Below are positions 49,075 to 57,324 of a stretch of 60,393 nt of DNA, piece after piece. The position numbers and the translations under genes are program-made. The stretch is from JACDET01 sp038253825 (GTDB lineage Bacteria > Patescibacteriota > Microgenomatia > Levybacterales > UBA12049), in the NCBI GenBank assembly GCA_038253825.1, contig JBBSGT010000004.1:1-60393 (forward strand), written 5' to 3'. Within the stretch, counting starts at the first letter, position 1. Each line of letters begins with the position of its first letter. The notes below the pieces were generated by a model that saw nothing but the letters and a program-made list of their open reading frames with translations, was not told where the DNA came from and searched no databases.

Positions 49075-51420
49075 ATGAAGGTGGTACGTATAATTTTAGC
49101 GTTAATTATTGTTGTCTTTTCTGTGATTGCACAGTTACAATTTGCCAACGCGCAAACAGCAACTCGTCTCGGAGGAATGAATTTAGATGGTTACTGCGGT
49201 AGTCTTAATGCCGGGGGAGCTTCTCTCAATGGTACTTCTTGGCAATGTGATAGTGGTGCTGCAATCAATATGAGTGCTGCTTGCCAATGGCAATATGCTA
49301 CATCAAGTGCAACTGCAGTCCAAGAAACAGCAAATAATCCTTATTCATGGGCATGTTATTCAGGTAGTCCCGCACAACCAACATCAACTCCGACACCTAC
49401 GACAGGCTCCGGACCTACGGCAACTCCGACGCCAACTCGGGCTGTGACACCAACTCCTACGTCAACTCAAACAGGAAGCACAATCGCTATTTTTAGTGAT
49501 GCTTTGGCAACCAATTGGACTGATGCTTCATATAATGCAACCAATACAATAGTTTCCTCTCCTGTTGCCAGCGGATCAGCAGCTATTGCAACTCAAGTTA
49601 ATGCAAATGGTGGCTTTGATGTACAAGCTCTTACGGCAATCCCAACCGGAACAAATATGACAGTCCATTTTATGTTGCGCACTACTCAAGCAAACCAACG
49701 TTATGAAATTTATGCTGACTCAACCTATGGTCAACCATTGCGAGCTCCTGTCTCTTTAGCAAATTATGGTGGTCAACCAATTGCTACTGGATGGACAACC
49801 TATGATATACCTCTTTCGGATTTGGGCGCAAATAATGTAAATCTTAAAGATATTGTTTTCCATGACGCAACAGGAACAAATCAACCCATTCTTTATATTG
49901 ATGAATTGCAGTTGAGAACGCCTAATGCAACTACTACCCCAACAAATGGAGCTACAGCAACACCGACACCAACTGTTCGGCCCACCGCTACGCCAACGCC
50001 GACAACTGTACCTACAGCAACCCCAACTCCTATAGCTTCAGGAAGCAGTGTGATTGTCTATGGTGATGCCTTGGCAAGTGGTTGGAGTGACGCTTCATAC
50101 AATGCTACAGATACGAGTGTTACGACACCTGTATTTAGCGGCACAAATGCAATTTCATCACTAATTAATGCAAACGGTGGTTTTGATTTGCAATCTGTAA
50201 GTGGTCAAATTACCACAAGTACGACTTCTCTTCATTTTGCACTACGTGCTACACAAGCAAATCAGCAATATGAAGTTTATGCAGATACACAGTATGGTCA
50301 ACCATTGCGCGCACCGGTCTCACTTGCAAATTATGGTGGGCAACCGACTGCTACTGGATGGACATCCTATGACATACCACTTTCAGCATTAGGTGCAACA
50401 GGTGTTATGCTTAAAGATATTGCTATTCACGACTCAACAGGAACCAATCAGCCTGTTCTTTATGTTGACGATGTAGAACTCCGTTCAGCCAGTGGCTCAA
50501 CCACACCGACACCAATTCCTACAACAGGCGCTACCCCAACAGTAACCCCGACACCCACCACGAGTACATCAGGTGTTATCGTCCGCCAAAGTATTTATGC
50601 TTTAACTCCAACTCAGTTAACTCGTCTTGCGAATGCACTTAATACTATGCGTTCAAATGGTACTTATCAAGACTTTATGAATCGCCACCAAGCAGCAATG
50701 TCTACACTAACTCCTACCAATGAAACAGGAACCCAGAGAAATGTAGCTCATCGTGGCCCGGCTTTCCTCCCATGGCATCGAGCATTCTTATGGGAATTTG
50801 AACAAGACTTGCGTAAGATAGATCCAACAGTGACATTGCCATATTGGCCTTTTGAACAAGACGCAAGTTCAGCAAGTGCAGGTCAATTACCAAAAGTCTT
50901 TACTGCAGCATATTTCGGTGGCGACGGTAATCGTTCAAGCAATAATTTGGTGACCGATGGTCCATTTACTTCATGGAATATCACACGAGAAATCGGTCGT
51001 GATCCTCAAGGAATGCCAACCTTATCAACACAAGCTGATATCAATGCCATGTTGCAGCTCACAACCTATGACGGCGCACCTTATGATGAACAATCAAGTG
51101 GATTCCGGAATGCTATCGAAGGCTGGGTTGGAAATGAAGGAGAATGGAGTGGCCACAATCGCGTTCACGCGTACATCGGGGGAGATATGGCTGGAAACAC
51201 CAACCAAAATATCGTGAATGATCCTATCTTCTTCCTCCTTCATGCAGACGTTGATCGTCTTTGGTGGCAATGGCAGCAACAGCATGGTCAGAACACATAC
51301 GCTCCGACAAGTGGCGGTCCGATAGGACACAACCTCAATGACGTAATGCAAGATCTTCCTGAAGGATTCACTCCAGCACAAACCATGAGCACCCAATCGA
51401 TGGGATATACCTATCAATAA
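49075..51420 (+). CDS. large secreted tyrosinase with duplicated beta-sandwich domains
   Basis: A 781-residue protein. The signal peptide (1-24, ending ANA) is followed by a Cys-rich module (GYCGSL...WQCDS...ACQWQY...WACYS, about 32-101), a Thr-Pro linker, beta-sandwich domain 1 (about 133-282), a second Thr-Pro linker, beta-sandwich domain 2 (about 322-472, nearly the same sequence), a third linker, and a tyrosinase domain (about 500-781). CuA histidines are in MNRHQAAM, AHRGPAF and LPWHRAFLWEFE, and CuB histidines in HNRVHAYIGG and FFLLHADVDRLWWQW. It would oxidise phenols with O2 outside the cell. The beta domains may bind carbohydrate or the surface. The next gene encodes a CopC-like protein that could supply copper. 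Confidence 0.85.
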   Translation: MKVVRIILALIIVVFSVIAQLQFANAQTATRLGGMNLDGYCGSLNAGGASLNGTSWQCDSGAAINMSAACQWQYATSSATAVQETANNPYSWACYSGSPAQPTSTPTPTTGSGPTATPTPTRAVTPTPTSTQTGSTIAIFSDALATNWTDASYNATNTIVSSPVASGSAAIATQVNANGGFDVQALTAIPTGTNMTVHFMLRTTQANQRYEIYADSTYGQPLRAPVSLANYGGQPIATGWTTYDIPLSDLGANNVNLKDIVFHDATGTNQPILYIDELQLRTPNATTTPTNGATATPTPTVRPTATPTPTTVPTATPTPIASGSSVIVYGDALASGWSDASYNATDTSVTTPVFSGTNAISSLINANGGFDLQSVSGQITTSTTSLHFALRATQANQQYEVYADTQYGQPLRAPVSLANYGGQPTATGWTSYDIPLSALGATGVMLKDIAIHDSTGTNQPVLYVDDVELRSASGSTTPTPIPTTGATPTVTPTPTTSTSGVIVRQSIYALTPTQLTRLANALNTMRSNGTYQDFMNRHQAAMSTLTPTNETGTQRNVAHRGPAFLPWHRAFLWEFEQDLRKIDPTVTLPYWPFEQDASSASAGQLPKVFTAAYFGGDGNRSSNNLVTDGPFTSWNITREIGRDPQGMPTLSTQADINAMLQLTTYDGAPYDEQSSGFRNAIEGWVGNEGEWSGHNRVHAYIGGDMAGNTNQNIVNDPIFFLLHADVDRLWWQWQQQHGQNTYAPTSGGPIGHNLNDVMQDLPEGFTPAQTMSTQSMGYTYQ
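49471..50490 (+). repeat. tandem duplication within the tyrosinase gene
   Basis: Units at about 49471-49920 and 50038-50490 encode the two beta-sandwich domains. They share DASYNAT, YGQPLRAPVSLANYGGQP and ATGW..YDIPLS.LGA, with many silent differences in the DNA. Confidence 0.85.
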
Positions 51421-51440
51421 AAATAGTGTATACTTTTTTT

Positions 51441-52064
51441 ATGAGGTATTCAGTCTACTTCTCAATTTTACTTGCAGCATTTAGCTTTTTCCTTTTCCCC
51501 TCAGTAACCCATGCGGATTTCGATGCGTCCGATAATTCTATTAGTGCGATTATTCACATAACAGCGGTTGATGGAGGTTCCATGGGATCGATGAATATGG
51601 CACCAATAAATAACCCGACAGCAAATTCGCCACTCCAAATGGAACTCTCATTTAAAGATACCCAAAATAAATTTCAACTTAAAAATTGTACCTGTATGCT
51701 AACTATTACTCAGCCGAAAAGGCTCCCCTACACGCAACAAGTAACAGTTAAAAATTTTAGGGCCCCCACTAACAATACAGAAATAGTTTATAACTTCCCT
51801 TCTCCTGCTACATACACAATGACATTGACAGGTAAGCCAAACGATAGTAGCTTTGCACCATTTACATTAAAATGGCAAATTCCAGTTGGCGGTAAATTTG
51901 TCTCCACACCAAAAGCCAAACATCCCCGTCAATCAAACATAGGTTGGTATATAGGCATTGTAATTGCTTTGATTTTAGGCTTGGCTTATTGGCAGTTTTA
52001 TTATAAAGCACACAAAAAACAGAGAACAACTCCTCCTTCCAATCCGACACCTCCGACAGTCTAA
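51441..52064 (+). CDS. CopC/YtkA-like membrane-anchored extracytoplasmic protein (paralogue 2)
   Basis: A 207-residue protein. The signal peptide (1-25) ends THA. The extracytoplasmic domain has IIHITAVDGGSMGSMNMAPINN, a Met-rich string absent from the paralogue at 4799-5389, then FKDTQNKFQLKNCTCMLTI and GKPNDSSFAPFTLKW as in that paralogue. A membrane helix (about 167-186) and a basic, Pro-rich tail end the protein. It starts 20 nt after the tyrosinase stop, with its own TATACT 6 nt before the ATG. Met-rich and Cys-x-Cys motifs suggest copper binding, so a role in loading the tyrosinase, comparable to MelC1 in Streptomyces, is proposed (inference). Confidence 0.6.
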   Translation: MRYSVYFSILLAAFSFFLFPSVTHADFDASDNSISAIIHITAVDGGSMGSMNMAPINNPTANSPLQMELSFKDTQNKFQLKNCTCMLTITQPKRLPYTQQVTVKNFRAPTNNTEIVYNFPSPATYTMTLTGKPNDSSFAPFTLKWQIPVGGKFVSTPKAKHPRQSNIGWYIGIVIALILGLAYWQFYYKAHKKQRTTPPSNPTPPTV

Positions 52065-52105
52065 TTCTTATTGACAACAACTTTTGTGAATGAAATACTT
52101 TATGT

Positions 52106-52441
52106 ATGACAACGAACTATTCGCGAGGATCAATGCTTATTCCTGTCATTCTTATTGTGGTGATTTGTCTCGGAATGCTTGGATTTATTTTTTTCAAGTC
52201 ATCAGTGCATAAAATGCCAGTAAATAATGTCCCAGCCTTCACACCAACGCAAGCCGCGACATCAGTCCAGTCCCAGCCCACCAAAGACTTCGCCCCAAAT
52301 TTACCCATGAGCCAAAAATCAACTATTACTATCCGACTCTCAGACAGTTCTACGATGAAATACATCGTACCCAAAACCCAAGTAGACACTTATATCAAAA
52401 ATCTTCCCAAGGGGTACACTGTTCTTTCCACTACAAAATAA
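52106..52441 (+). CDS. single-pass membrane protein, unknown function
   Basis: A 111-residue protein. One membrane helix (about 10-29) near the N-terminus is followed by a Pro/Thr/Gln-rich linker and a small C-terminal domain with STITIRLSDSSTMKYIVPKTQVDTYIKNLPKGYTVL. The topology suggests an outward-facing domain. It lies 41 nt after the CopC-like gene on the same strand and may belong to the same functional group. I do not recognise a family. Confidence 0.55.
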   Translation: MTTNYSRGSMLIPVILIVVICLGMLGFIFFKSSVHKMPVNNVPAFTPTQAATSVQSQPTKDFAPNLPMSQKSTITIRLSDSSTMKYIVPKTQVDTYIKNLPKGYTVLSTTK

Positions 52442-52475
52442 GCTCAAACAGTTTTACTAGTCACTTATGGATAAT

Positions 52476-52700
52476 TTAATATGAGTTTAAATTGTGGTAT
52501 TTTCGTAAAATGACCTCTACAACAAAACTTTTCTCAATCTTATTATTTCGATTTATCATTCTTTGTCTGCTTTTGCCGTCAAGATTTTTCTGCATAAAAT
52601 CATTAAAATCCCCTTCCTCATCAATCGCTTGATGAGAAGAAGACTGCTTCCGTAGTTTTCCTGCATCAACAGGATCTTCAATAATTTTAAACGTAATCAT
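52476..52700 (-). CDS. small hypothetical protein
   Basis: A 74-residue, charged, probably soluble protein (KIIEDPVDAGKLRKQSSSHQ near the start, Arg/Asn-rich middle). TATAAT lies about 17 nt upstream of the ATG. Composition is coding-like and no better frame fills the region, but there is no motif. It is convergent with the gene ending at 52441. Confidence 0.4.
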   Translation of the reverse strand: MITFKIIEDPVDAGKLRKQSSSHQAIDEEGDFNDFMQKNLDGKSRQRMINRNNKIEKSFVVEVILRKYHNLNSY

Positions 52701-52841
52701 AAATCTTTAATGAAGCTATTATATTCCCTTTTTAGCTTCCAATAAACACTTGGCCCATAACATGTTGTCGAAACTTGTAAACTACTTATTGATTTTTTTG
52801 GAAACCGGTTATATAATATTTTTTTATAATACTGTTGCATT

Positions 52842-54173
52842 ATGTTAGGGTCTCACGCCACACACATAAGTCAACATGATCGAGAAGAGCATGCCAATCA
52901 GCTCTCTCTCAGTCTTGTTGAATTTAATAAATTGCTTGATTCTGCGAATCGTGCCTATGAAGTAATCAAAGAATTAGGTCCATTTTATGGTCGAGAAGAA
53001 ATCGAAGAACCTACTTTCCGAGTTACTGCAAAACCCGTATTACTTCCAAAAGGCTCAGAGAAACTATTAATACAGTTCGGTAACGATCTGGTCCACTTAG
53101 CACGAGCCTTAAAAGAACTCCCTGCTTCACAGAAAAAATTATTAGGAGAAAATATAGACTTTAGTATTCCTGGAACGTGGCGAATTGATGCTATTCTTTT
53201 GGAAAAAGGACACATAAAAGTAAATGAAGTTGAAGGTGTAGATAGTGCAAATGCTCTTATGATAGCAGAACAGCAGGCATACCATCTACAATCATTGAGA
53301 GAATCAACTGCTGCAAAACTTATTCCGACATTAAAAGCAATGTGCGTTCCGCAAAATAAAGATTATTATAAAATAGCGCTTCTTCGAAATATTACTCCTT
53401 TTAGTCCCCACACTGTTAATGCAACTCGTTTTATTAAATTTCTTGACATTCTTTCTAAAGGAACGCTTGAGGTTGAAATGCTTGATTCAACTGCAATTCG
53501 TGATGGGTCTCTTACCCCTAACTGGAAAAAATATGCAGGTGTAATTAATGAGCAAGATTTTTCGGTAGGTGAGTTATTAAAATTAGGTCTTATAAAGACT
53601 CAAATCCTTTCTTCAGGAAATTATAATGCTATTGGCAATAAAGGGGTGTTTGCCTTACTATTTGATGAAACCTTAGAATCATTTTGGATAACGAAGCTAG
53701 GAAAGGTGCGTCTTGAAAGATTAAAAAAGATTCTTCTTCCTTCTTCTTTTATAACCTCTATAAGTGAACTTGAAAAAGCAAGAAATGAAGGTAAAGTTGT
53801 GAAAGTTAGCTGGGCAGGTTCAGAGACTGCATTAATCAACCGATCTCGCGGTGTCGCAATGCCTAATGATTTAGACGAACATGGTACTAACGAGCGATGG
53901 GAATTGCTTAAAACGTTATTACAACAGGGGGTTAAAATTATTGCGCAAGATTTTGTCATGCCAAGTAAAATCCGAGCATTATTACGTAAAAAGGGTACAA
54001 ATCTTGAACCTGTAGAATGGTACAATAGAATCTGCGTAAAATATGTTGCAGAAGGCGATCCAAACGCATATGCTGTACCAAGTGTCGTATTGACTGCAAC
54101 AGAAGTAACGTTAGGTCCAGATATTATTCCTGCAGGAAGAAAATGCGCTTTTACAGCGGGAAGGTTGCGATAG
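52842..54173 (+). CDS. protein of unknown function, possibly ATP-grasp-like
   Basis: A 443-residue soluble protein. PGTWRIDAILLEKGHIKVNEVEGVDSANAL near residue 108 recalls the R-x-D...E-x-N type strand pattern of glutathione-synthetase-like ATP-grasp enzymes. The C-terminal ICVKYVAEGDPNAYAVPSVV and TLGPDIIPAGRKCAFTAGRL look like a nucleotide- or metal-binding core. The similarity is weak and only a pattern reading. TATAAT at 52825-52830 is 11 nt from the ATG. The gene stands alone and is convergent with truB (4-nt gap). Confidence 0.55.
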   Translation: MLGSHATHISQHDREEHANQLSLSLVEFNKLLDSANRAYEVIKELGPFYGREEIEEPTFRVTAKPVLLPKGSEKLLIQFGNDLVHLARALKELPASQKKLLGENIDFSIPGTWRIDAILLEKGHIKVNEVEGVDSANALMIAEQQAYHLQSLRESTAAKLIPTLKAMCVPQNKDYYKIALLRNITPFSPHTVNATRFIKFLDILSKGTLEVEMLDSTAIRDGSLTPNWKKYAGVINEQDFSVGELLKLGLIKTQILSSGNYNAIGNKGVFALLFDETLESFWITKLGKVRLERLKKILLPSSFITSISELEKARNEGKVVKVSWAGSETALINRSRGVAMPNDLDEHGTNERWELLKTLLQQGVKIIAQDFVMPSKIRALLRKKGTNLEPVEWYNRICVKYVAEGDPNAYAVPSVVLTATEVTLGPDIIPAGRKCAFTAGRLR

Positions 54174-54177
54174 GTAT

Positions 54178-54948
54178 TTATAATCTTAGTGTCTTCTCGA
54201 GTTCATAATCACCAAGTTTTATTCTCAAAATATCAAGGGTAATCGCTCCGCACCCAAGTTTTTTACCAAGTTCATCAGCAATAGTTCGCACATATGTTCC
54301 GCTTGAACATTGCAAAGTAAATGTGGCTAGAGGAAATGTTTCATTCCTGTTTTCTAAAAAAAATCTCTTCCACCGTTCTAATATCTCCGCTTGACGAAAA
54401 TCTCCTTTTACAAGAGAAATATTTGTCGTTATTTTTTTTTCTAGTTCTCCCCTTTCTATAGAACTAAATGAAATATTCACAAATTTAGTTATCGTCACTT
54501 GATGTGTTGGAATTTCAATTTCATTAAGTCTGTTATTTCTTGCCCACCAAAAAAGAGGTTTTCCTTTGGCCCCTTTGGAAGAGAAGTGTGGAAAGGGCTG
54601 TATATGAGCTCCTATTTTATTATTTACAAAAATACTTACAATATTATTTACGTTAGTAGGTAATGCTTTTACTCTTATTCCTTTCAGTAGACCTAATATA
54701 TCATGCGTATCTGTCTGGACACCAAAGAGAACTGTAAATGTATACGCTTTTGGAAAAGATAAATAATTTGCGCGGTTTTTTGTTTCCTCCCCGATCATAA
54801 GCAGCATAACCCCATGCGCCATAGGATCAAGACGACCTGCATATCCAATCTTTTCGTGACGATATTCAGGTTTTGCTTCTCGTAATTGCTCAATAAGTTG
54901 TAATGGTGTTATACCGATAGGTTTATAAAGAGAAAGTAACGCTTTCAT
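54178..54948 (-). CDS. truB: tRNA pseudouridine-55 synthase
   Basis: A 256-residue protein. LYKPIGITPLQLIEQL replaces the more common DKPxGxTS start, and GYAGRLDPMAHGVMLLMIGEETK carries the catalytic Asp. LQCSSGTYVRTIADELG is the family C-terminal motif. It makes pseudouridine 55 in the T-loop of tRNAs. The middle has a longer and more divergent insertion than in E. coli TruB. It is 29 nt downstream of the patatin gene on the same strand. Confidence 0.9.
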   Translation of the reverse strand: MKALLSLYKPIGITPLQLIEQLREAKPEYRHEKIGYAGRLDPMAHGVMLLMIGEETKNRANYLSFPKAYTFTVLFGVQTDTHDILGLLKGIRVKALPTNVNNIVSIFVNNKIGAHIQPFPHFSSKGAKGKPLFWWARNNRLNEIEIPTHQVTITKFVNISFSSIERGELEKKITTNISLVKGDFRQAEILERWKRFFLENRNETFPLATFTLQCSSGTYVRTIADELGKKLGCGAITLDILRIKLGDYELEKTLRL

Positions 54949-54977
54949 AGTTAAAATTTGGGTGCAGGTATGTAGGG

Positions 54978-55850
54978 TTATGCCCGACGAGTAATGAATG
55001 CATATAATTTTCTCATCAGAGACTGCCGCTTCTGGTAGGCTTCAATTCGCTTTTGAATTTCCGGTATCATTTCATCAGTCGCTTTTTCACCCGATTTAAT
55101 TATCTCTGATGCTTTTTTGTTGTCGAATATATAATTCCAGCCAAGAAATCCGATATTAAAGCTATTTTTGGGTGAAATAATGACATCCGCGGCTGCAGCC
55201 GAATGTAACGCCAGATTATGCTGCAAGATATTTATCGCATGTCTTGGTGTTTTGGAAATCGATGGTATGACTGTCAGAATATTTTCTGTATAGACCTCGT
55301 CTAGATTGACCGCGATAGTGATATCAGCGCCTAGTGTCTTTGCTATATCAACAGGAATAGGATCAGAAAGTCCACCATCTGCCAGAAGTCTCTTGGTATA
55401 AACGATTGGTTGATAAAATGTTGGAACGGAAATACTTGCTCGGACCGCTTTGATGAGATTACCAGAGGTGAAAATTATCGATTCAGCAGTGTTAAAATCA
55501 GTAGCTACAGCAGCAAATGGAATTTTAAGATCCTGAAACTGGGTTACTTCAATCATATCGCTAATAAACTTCTCAGTTTTTAAGCCCCTTACAAGTCCTC
55601 CTTTTATCGTAAAATCCAGAAGTTCCATCAAGCTTTTTCTGCTAAATGTCATCACCATCTCTTCTAATTTTTTGCTGTCTCGGTGACGCGCGTAGTGTGC
55701 TCCAAAGAAAGATCCGATACTTGAACCCGCAATGATGTCTATGGGAATACCATGTTTTTCAAATGATTTTAAAACGCCGATATGTGCCAATCCCTTGGCT
55801 CCTCCACTACCGAGTGCCAAACCTATTTTTGGATATTTTTTATTTGCCAT
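54978..55850 (-). CDS. patatin-like phospholipase (RssA type)
   Basis: A 290-residue protein. The oxyanion loop IGLALGSGGAKGLAHIGVL, nucleophile elbow IAGSSIGSFFGAHYA (GxSxG) and the catalytic Asp in LLADGGLSDPIPV are complete. Bacterial patatins hydrolyse acyl ester bonds of lipids. RssA-type members are cytosolic or membrane-associated and poorly understood. TACAAT lies 6 nt before the ATG, predicting a leaderless transcript. Confidence 0.92.
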   Translation of the reverse strand: MANKKYPKIGLALGSGGAKGLAHIGVLKSFEKHGIPIDIIAGSSIGSFFGAHYARHRDSKKLEEMVMTFSRKSLMELLDFTIKGGLVRGLKTEKFISDMIEVTQFQDLKIPFAAVATDFNTAESIIFTSGNLIKAVRASISVPTFYQPIVYTKRLLADGGLSDPIPVDIAKTLGADITIAVNLDEVYTENILTVIPSISKTPRHAINILQHNLALHSAAAADVIISPKNSFNIGFLGWNYIFDNKKASEIIKSGEKATDEMIPEIQKRIEAYQKRQSLMRKLYAFITRRA

Positions 55851-55924
55851 AGTATTATTGTAGCATTTCGTATATACTAGCTAAGTAATCCCTTATATAA
55901 AAATCTGCTCATTTCTACAGCAAA

Positions 55925-55953
55925 TTGACTATAGGATAATAATCTGTTATACT
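55925..55953 (+). promoter_or_regulatory. promoter of the DEAD-box helicase gene
   Basis: TTGACT (55925-55930), a 17-nt spacer and TATACT (55948-55953). The predicted leader of about 40 nt is one of the longest in the window and contains AGGC-N11-GCCT, a weak hairpin. Confidence 0.6.
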
Positions 55954-56000
55954 TACAGTTAGGAAATAAATTTAGGCAAAAATAGTTAGCCTCATTTAGT

Positions 56001-57215
56001 ATGTACCAATCAAATAGACCAAGAAGAAATAATAGCCCAAGAAACGGATTTCGTTCTCGTAATGAAGGAAGTTTTAATGGACGTCCTGTGCGCAGCAAGC
56101 GTCCTGTTAAGAAACTGGATGAAGCACTCTTTATAAACAATGCTGTACTTCCTCAAGTACAAGAAAAAGTGAATAAATCTACAATTACCTTTCAAGATTT
56201 TGCATTGGATGAAAAGATGCAAAGAAATATCATAGAACATGGTTATAAGCAGCCAACTCCTATTCAAGAGAAAACTATTCCAGAAATTATTTTACGAAAA
56301 GACGTTATCGGAATTGCCAATACTGGTACCGGGAAAACTGCTGCTTTTCTTATCCCTTTAATAAATAAGGCGTACCTCGACCGAAATGAACGAACTATTA
56401 TTGTCACACCAACAAGAGAGCTCGCAATGCAGATTGCAGATGAATTGACAATCTTCAGTAAAGGCATGGATTTAGATAAAGTTTTATGTATTGGTGGTTC
56501 AGATATGAATCGACAAATTAAACGATTGCAACATAATCCCCATTTTGTAATCGGCACACCTGGTAGATTAAAGGATTTAATTGATAAAAGAAAACTAAAT
56601 CTGTCTTTATTTAGAAATGTTGTTCTAGATGAGGTTGATAAAATGGTTGATATTGGATTTATCAATGATATCAAGCTCTTTATTTCTCTCTTACCGCAAA
56701 AAAGGCAGTCACTTTTCTTCTCTGCTACAGTTACTGACAAAGTAAAAGGTATACTCGATCACTTTGTGCAGAACCCTGTTACGGTCTCTATAAAACGTCA
56801 AGAAACCTCAGAACACATTAAACAAGATATCGTCCGCATCGGAAAAGGCAGCAACAAAATTGATGTTTTGCATGATTTACTAACTGCAAAGGATGTGGAA
56901 AAAGTTCTTATTTTCGGACGAACCAAATGGGGTATAGAAAAACTGATGCGTTCTCTGGAAGAACGTGGATTTAAAACAGTAGCTATTCACGGAAATAAAA
57001 CGCAAGGACAACGCTCACGAGCGCTTGATCAATTTAAAAAAGATCAAATAAAAATTATGCTGGCAACAGATGTGGCATCACGAGGACTTGATATAGAAAA
57101 TGTTACCCATGTTATTAATTTTGATGCACCTGAAACATATGACGATTATGTTCACCGCATTGGAAGAACCGGAAGAGCTGGAAAATCAGGTACCGCATTA
57201 ACGTTTGTAGAATAA
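56001..57215 (+). CDS. DEAD-box RNA helicase
   Basis: A 404-residue protein. An Arg/Asn-rich N-terminal tail (1-45) precedes the helicase core. Motifs are GYKQPTPIQEKTIP (Q motif), ANTGTGKT (I), PTREL (Ia), GTPGR (Ib), DEVD instead of DEAD (II), SAT (III), ATDVASRGLDI (V) and HRIGRTGRAG (VI). It unwinds short RNA duplexes with ATP, typically in ribosome assembly, mRNA decay or cold adaptation. The C-terminus stops soon after motif VI, so there is no accessory RNA-binding domain, and the basic N-terminal tail may replace it. Confidence 0.93.
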   Translation: MYQSNRPRRNNSPRNGFRSRNEGSFNGRPVRSKRPVKKLDEALFINNAVLPQVQEKVNKSTITFQDFALDEKMQRNIIEHGYKQPTPIQEKTIPEIILRKDVIGIANTGTGKTAAFLIPLINKAYLDRNERTIIVTPTRELAMQIADELTIFSKGMDLDKVLCIGGSDMNRQIKRLQHNPHFVIGTPGRLKDLIDKRKLNLSLFRNVVLDEVDKMVDIGFINDIKLFISLLPQKRQSLFFSATVTDKVKGILDHFVQNPVTVSIKRQETSEHIKQDIVRIGKGSNKIDVLHDLLTAKDVEKVLIFGRTKWGIEKLMRSLEERGFKTVAIHGNKTQGQRSRALDQFKKDQIKIMLATDVASRGLDIENVTHVINFDAPETYDDYVHRIGRTGRAGKSGTALTFVE

Positions 57216-57271
57216 GCTTATTTAATCGTCATCCTACTAAGCCGTAGCCGCATCCAAGATCGATTTGAACG

Positions 57272-57316
57272 GATTCTGGAAAAGTCGTAAAGCCTCTGAG
57301 GAGGGCCAGAATGACA
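57272..57316. repeat. dispersed hairpin repeat, copy C
   Basis: GATTCTGGAAAAGTCG begins the unit and GCCAGAATGAC ends it, with a perfect 7-bp stem ATTCTGG/CCAGAAT. It lies between the convergent ends of the helicase and Fic genes, as copy A lies between two other convergent genes. Confidence 0.6.
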
Positions 57317-57324
57317 GAATTTCC

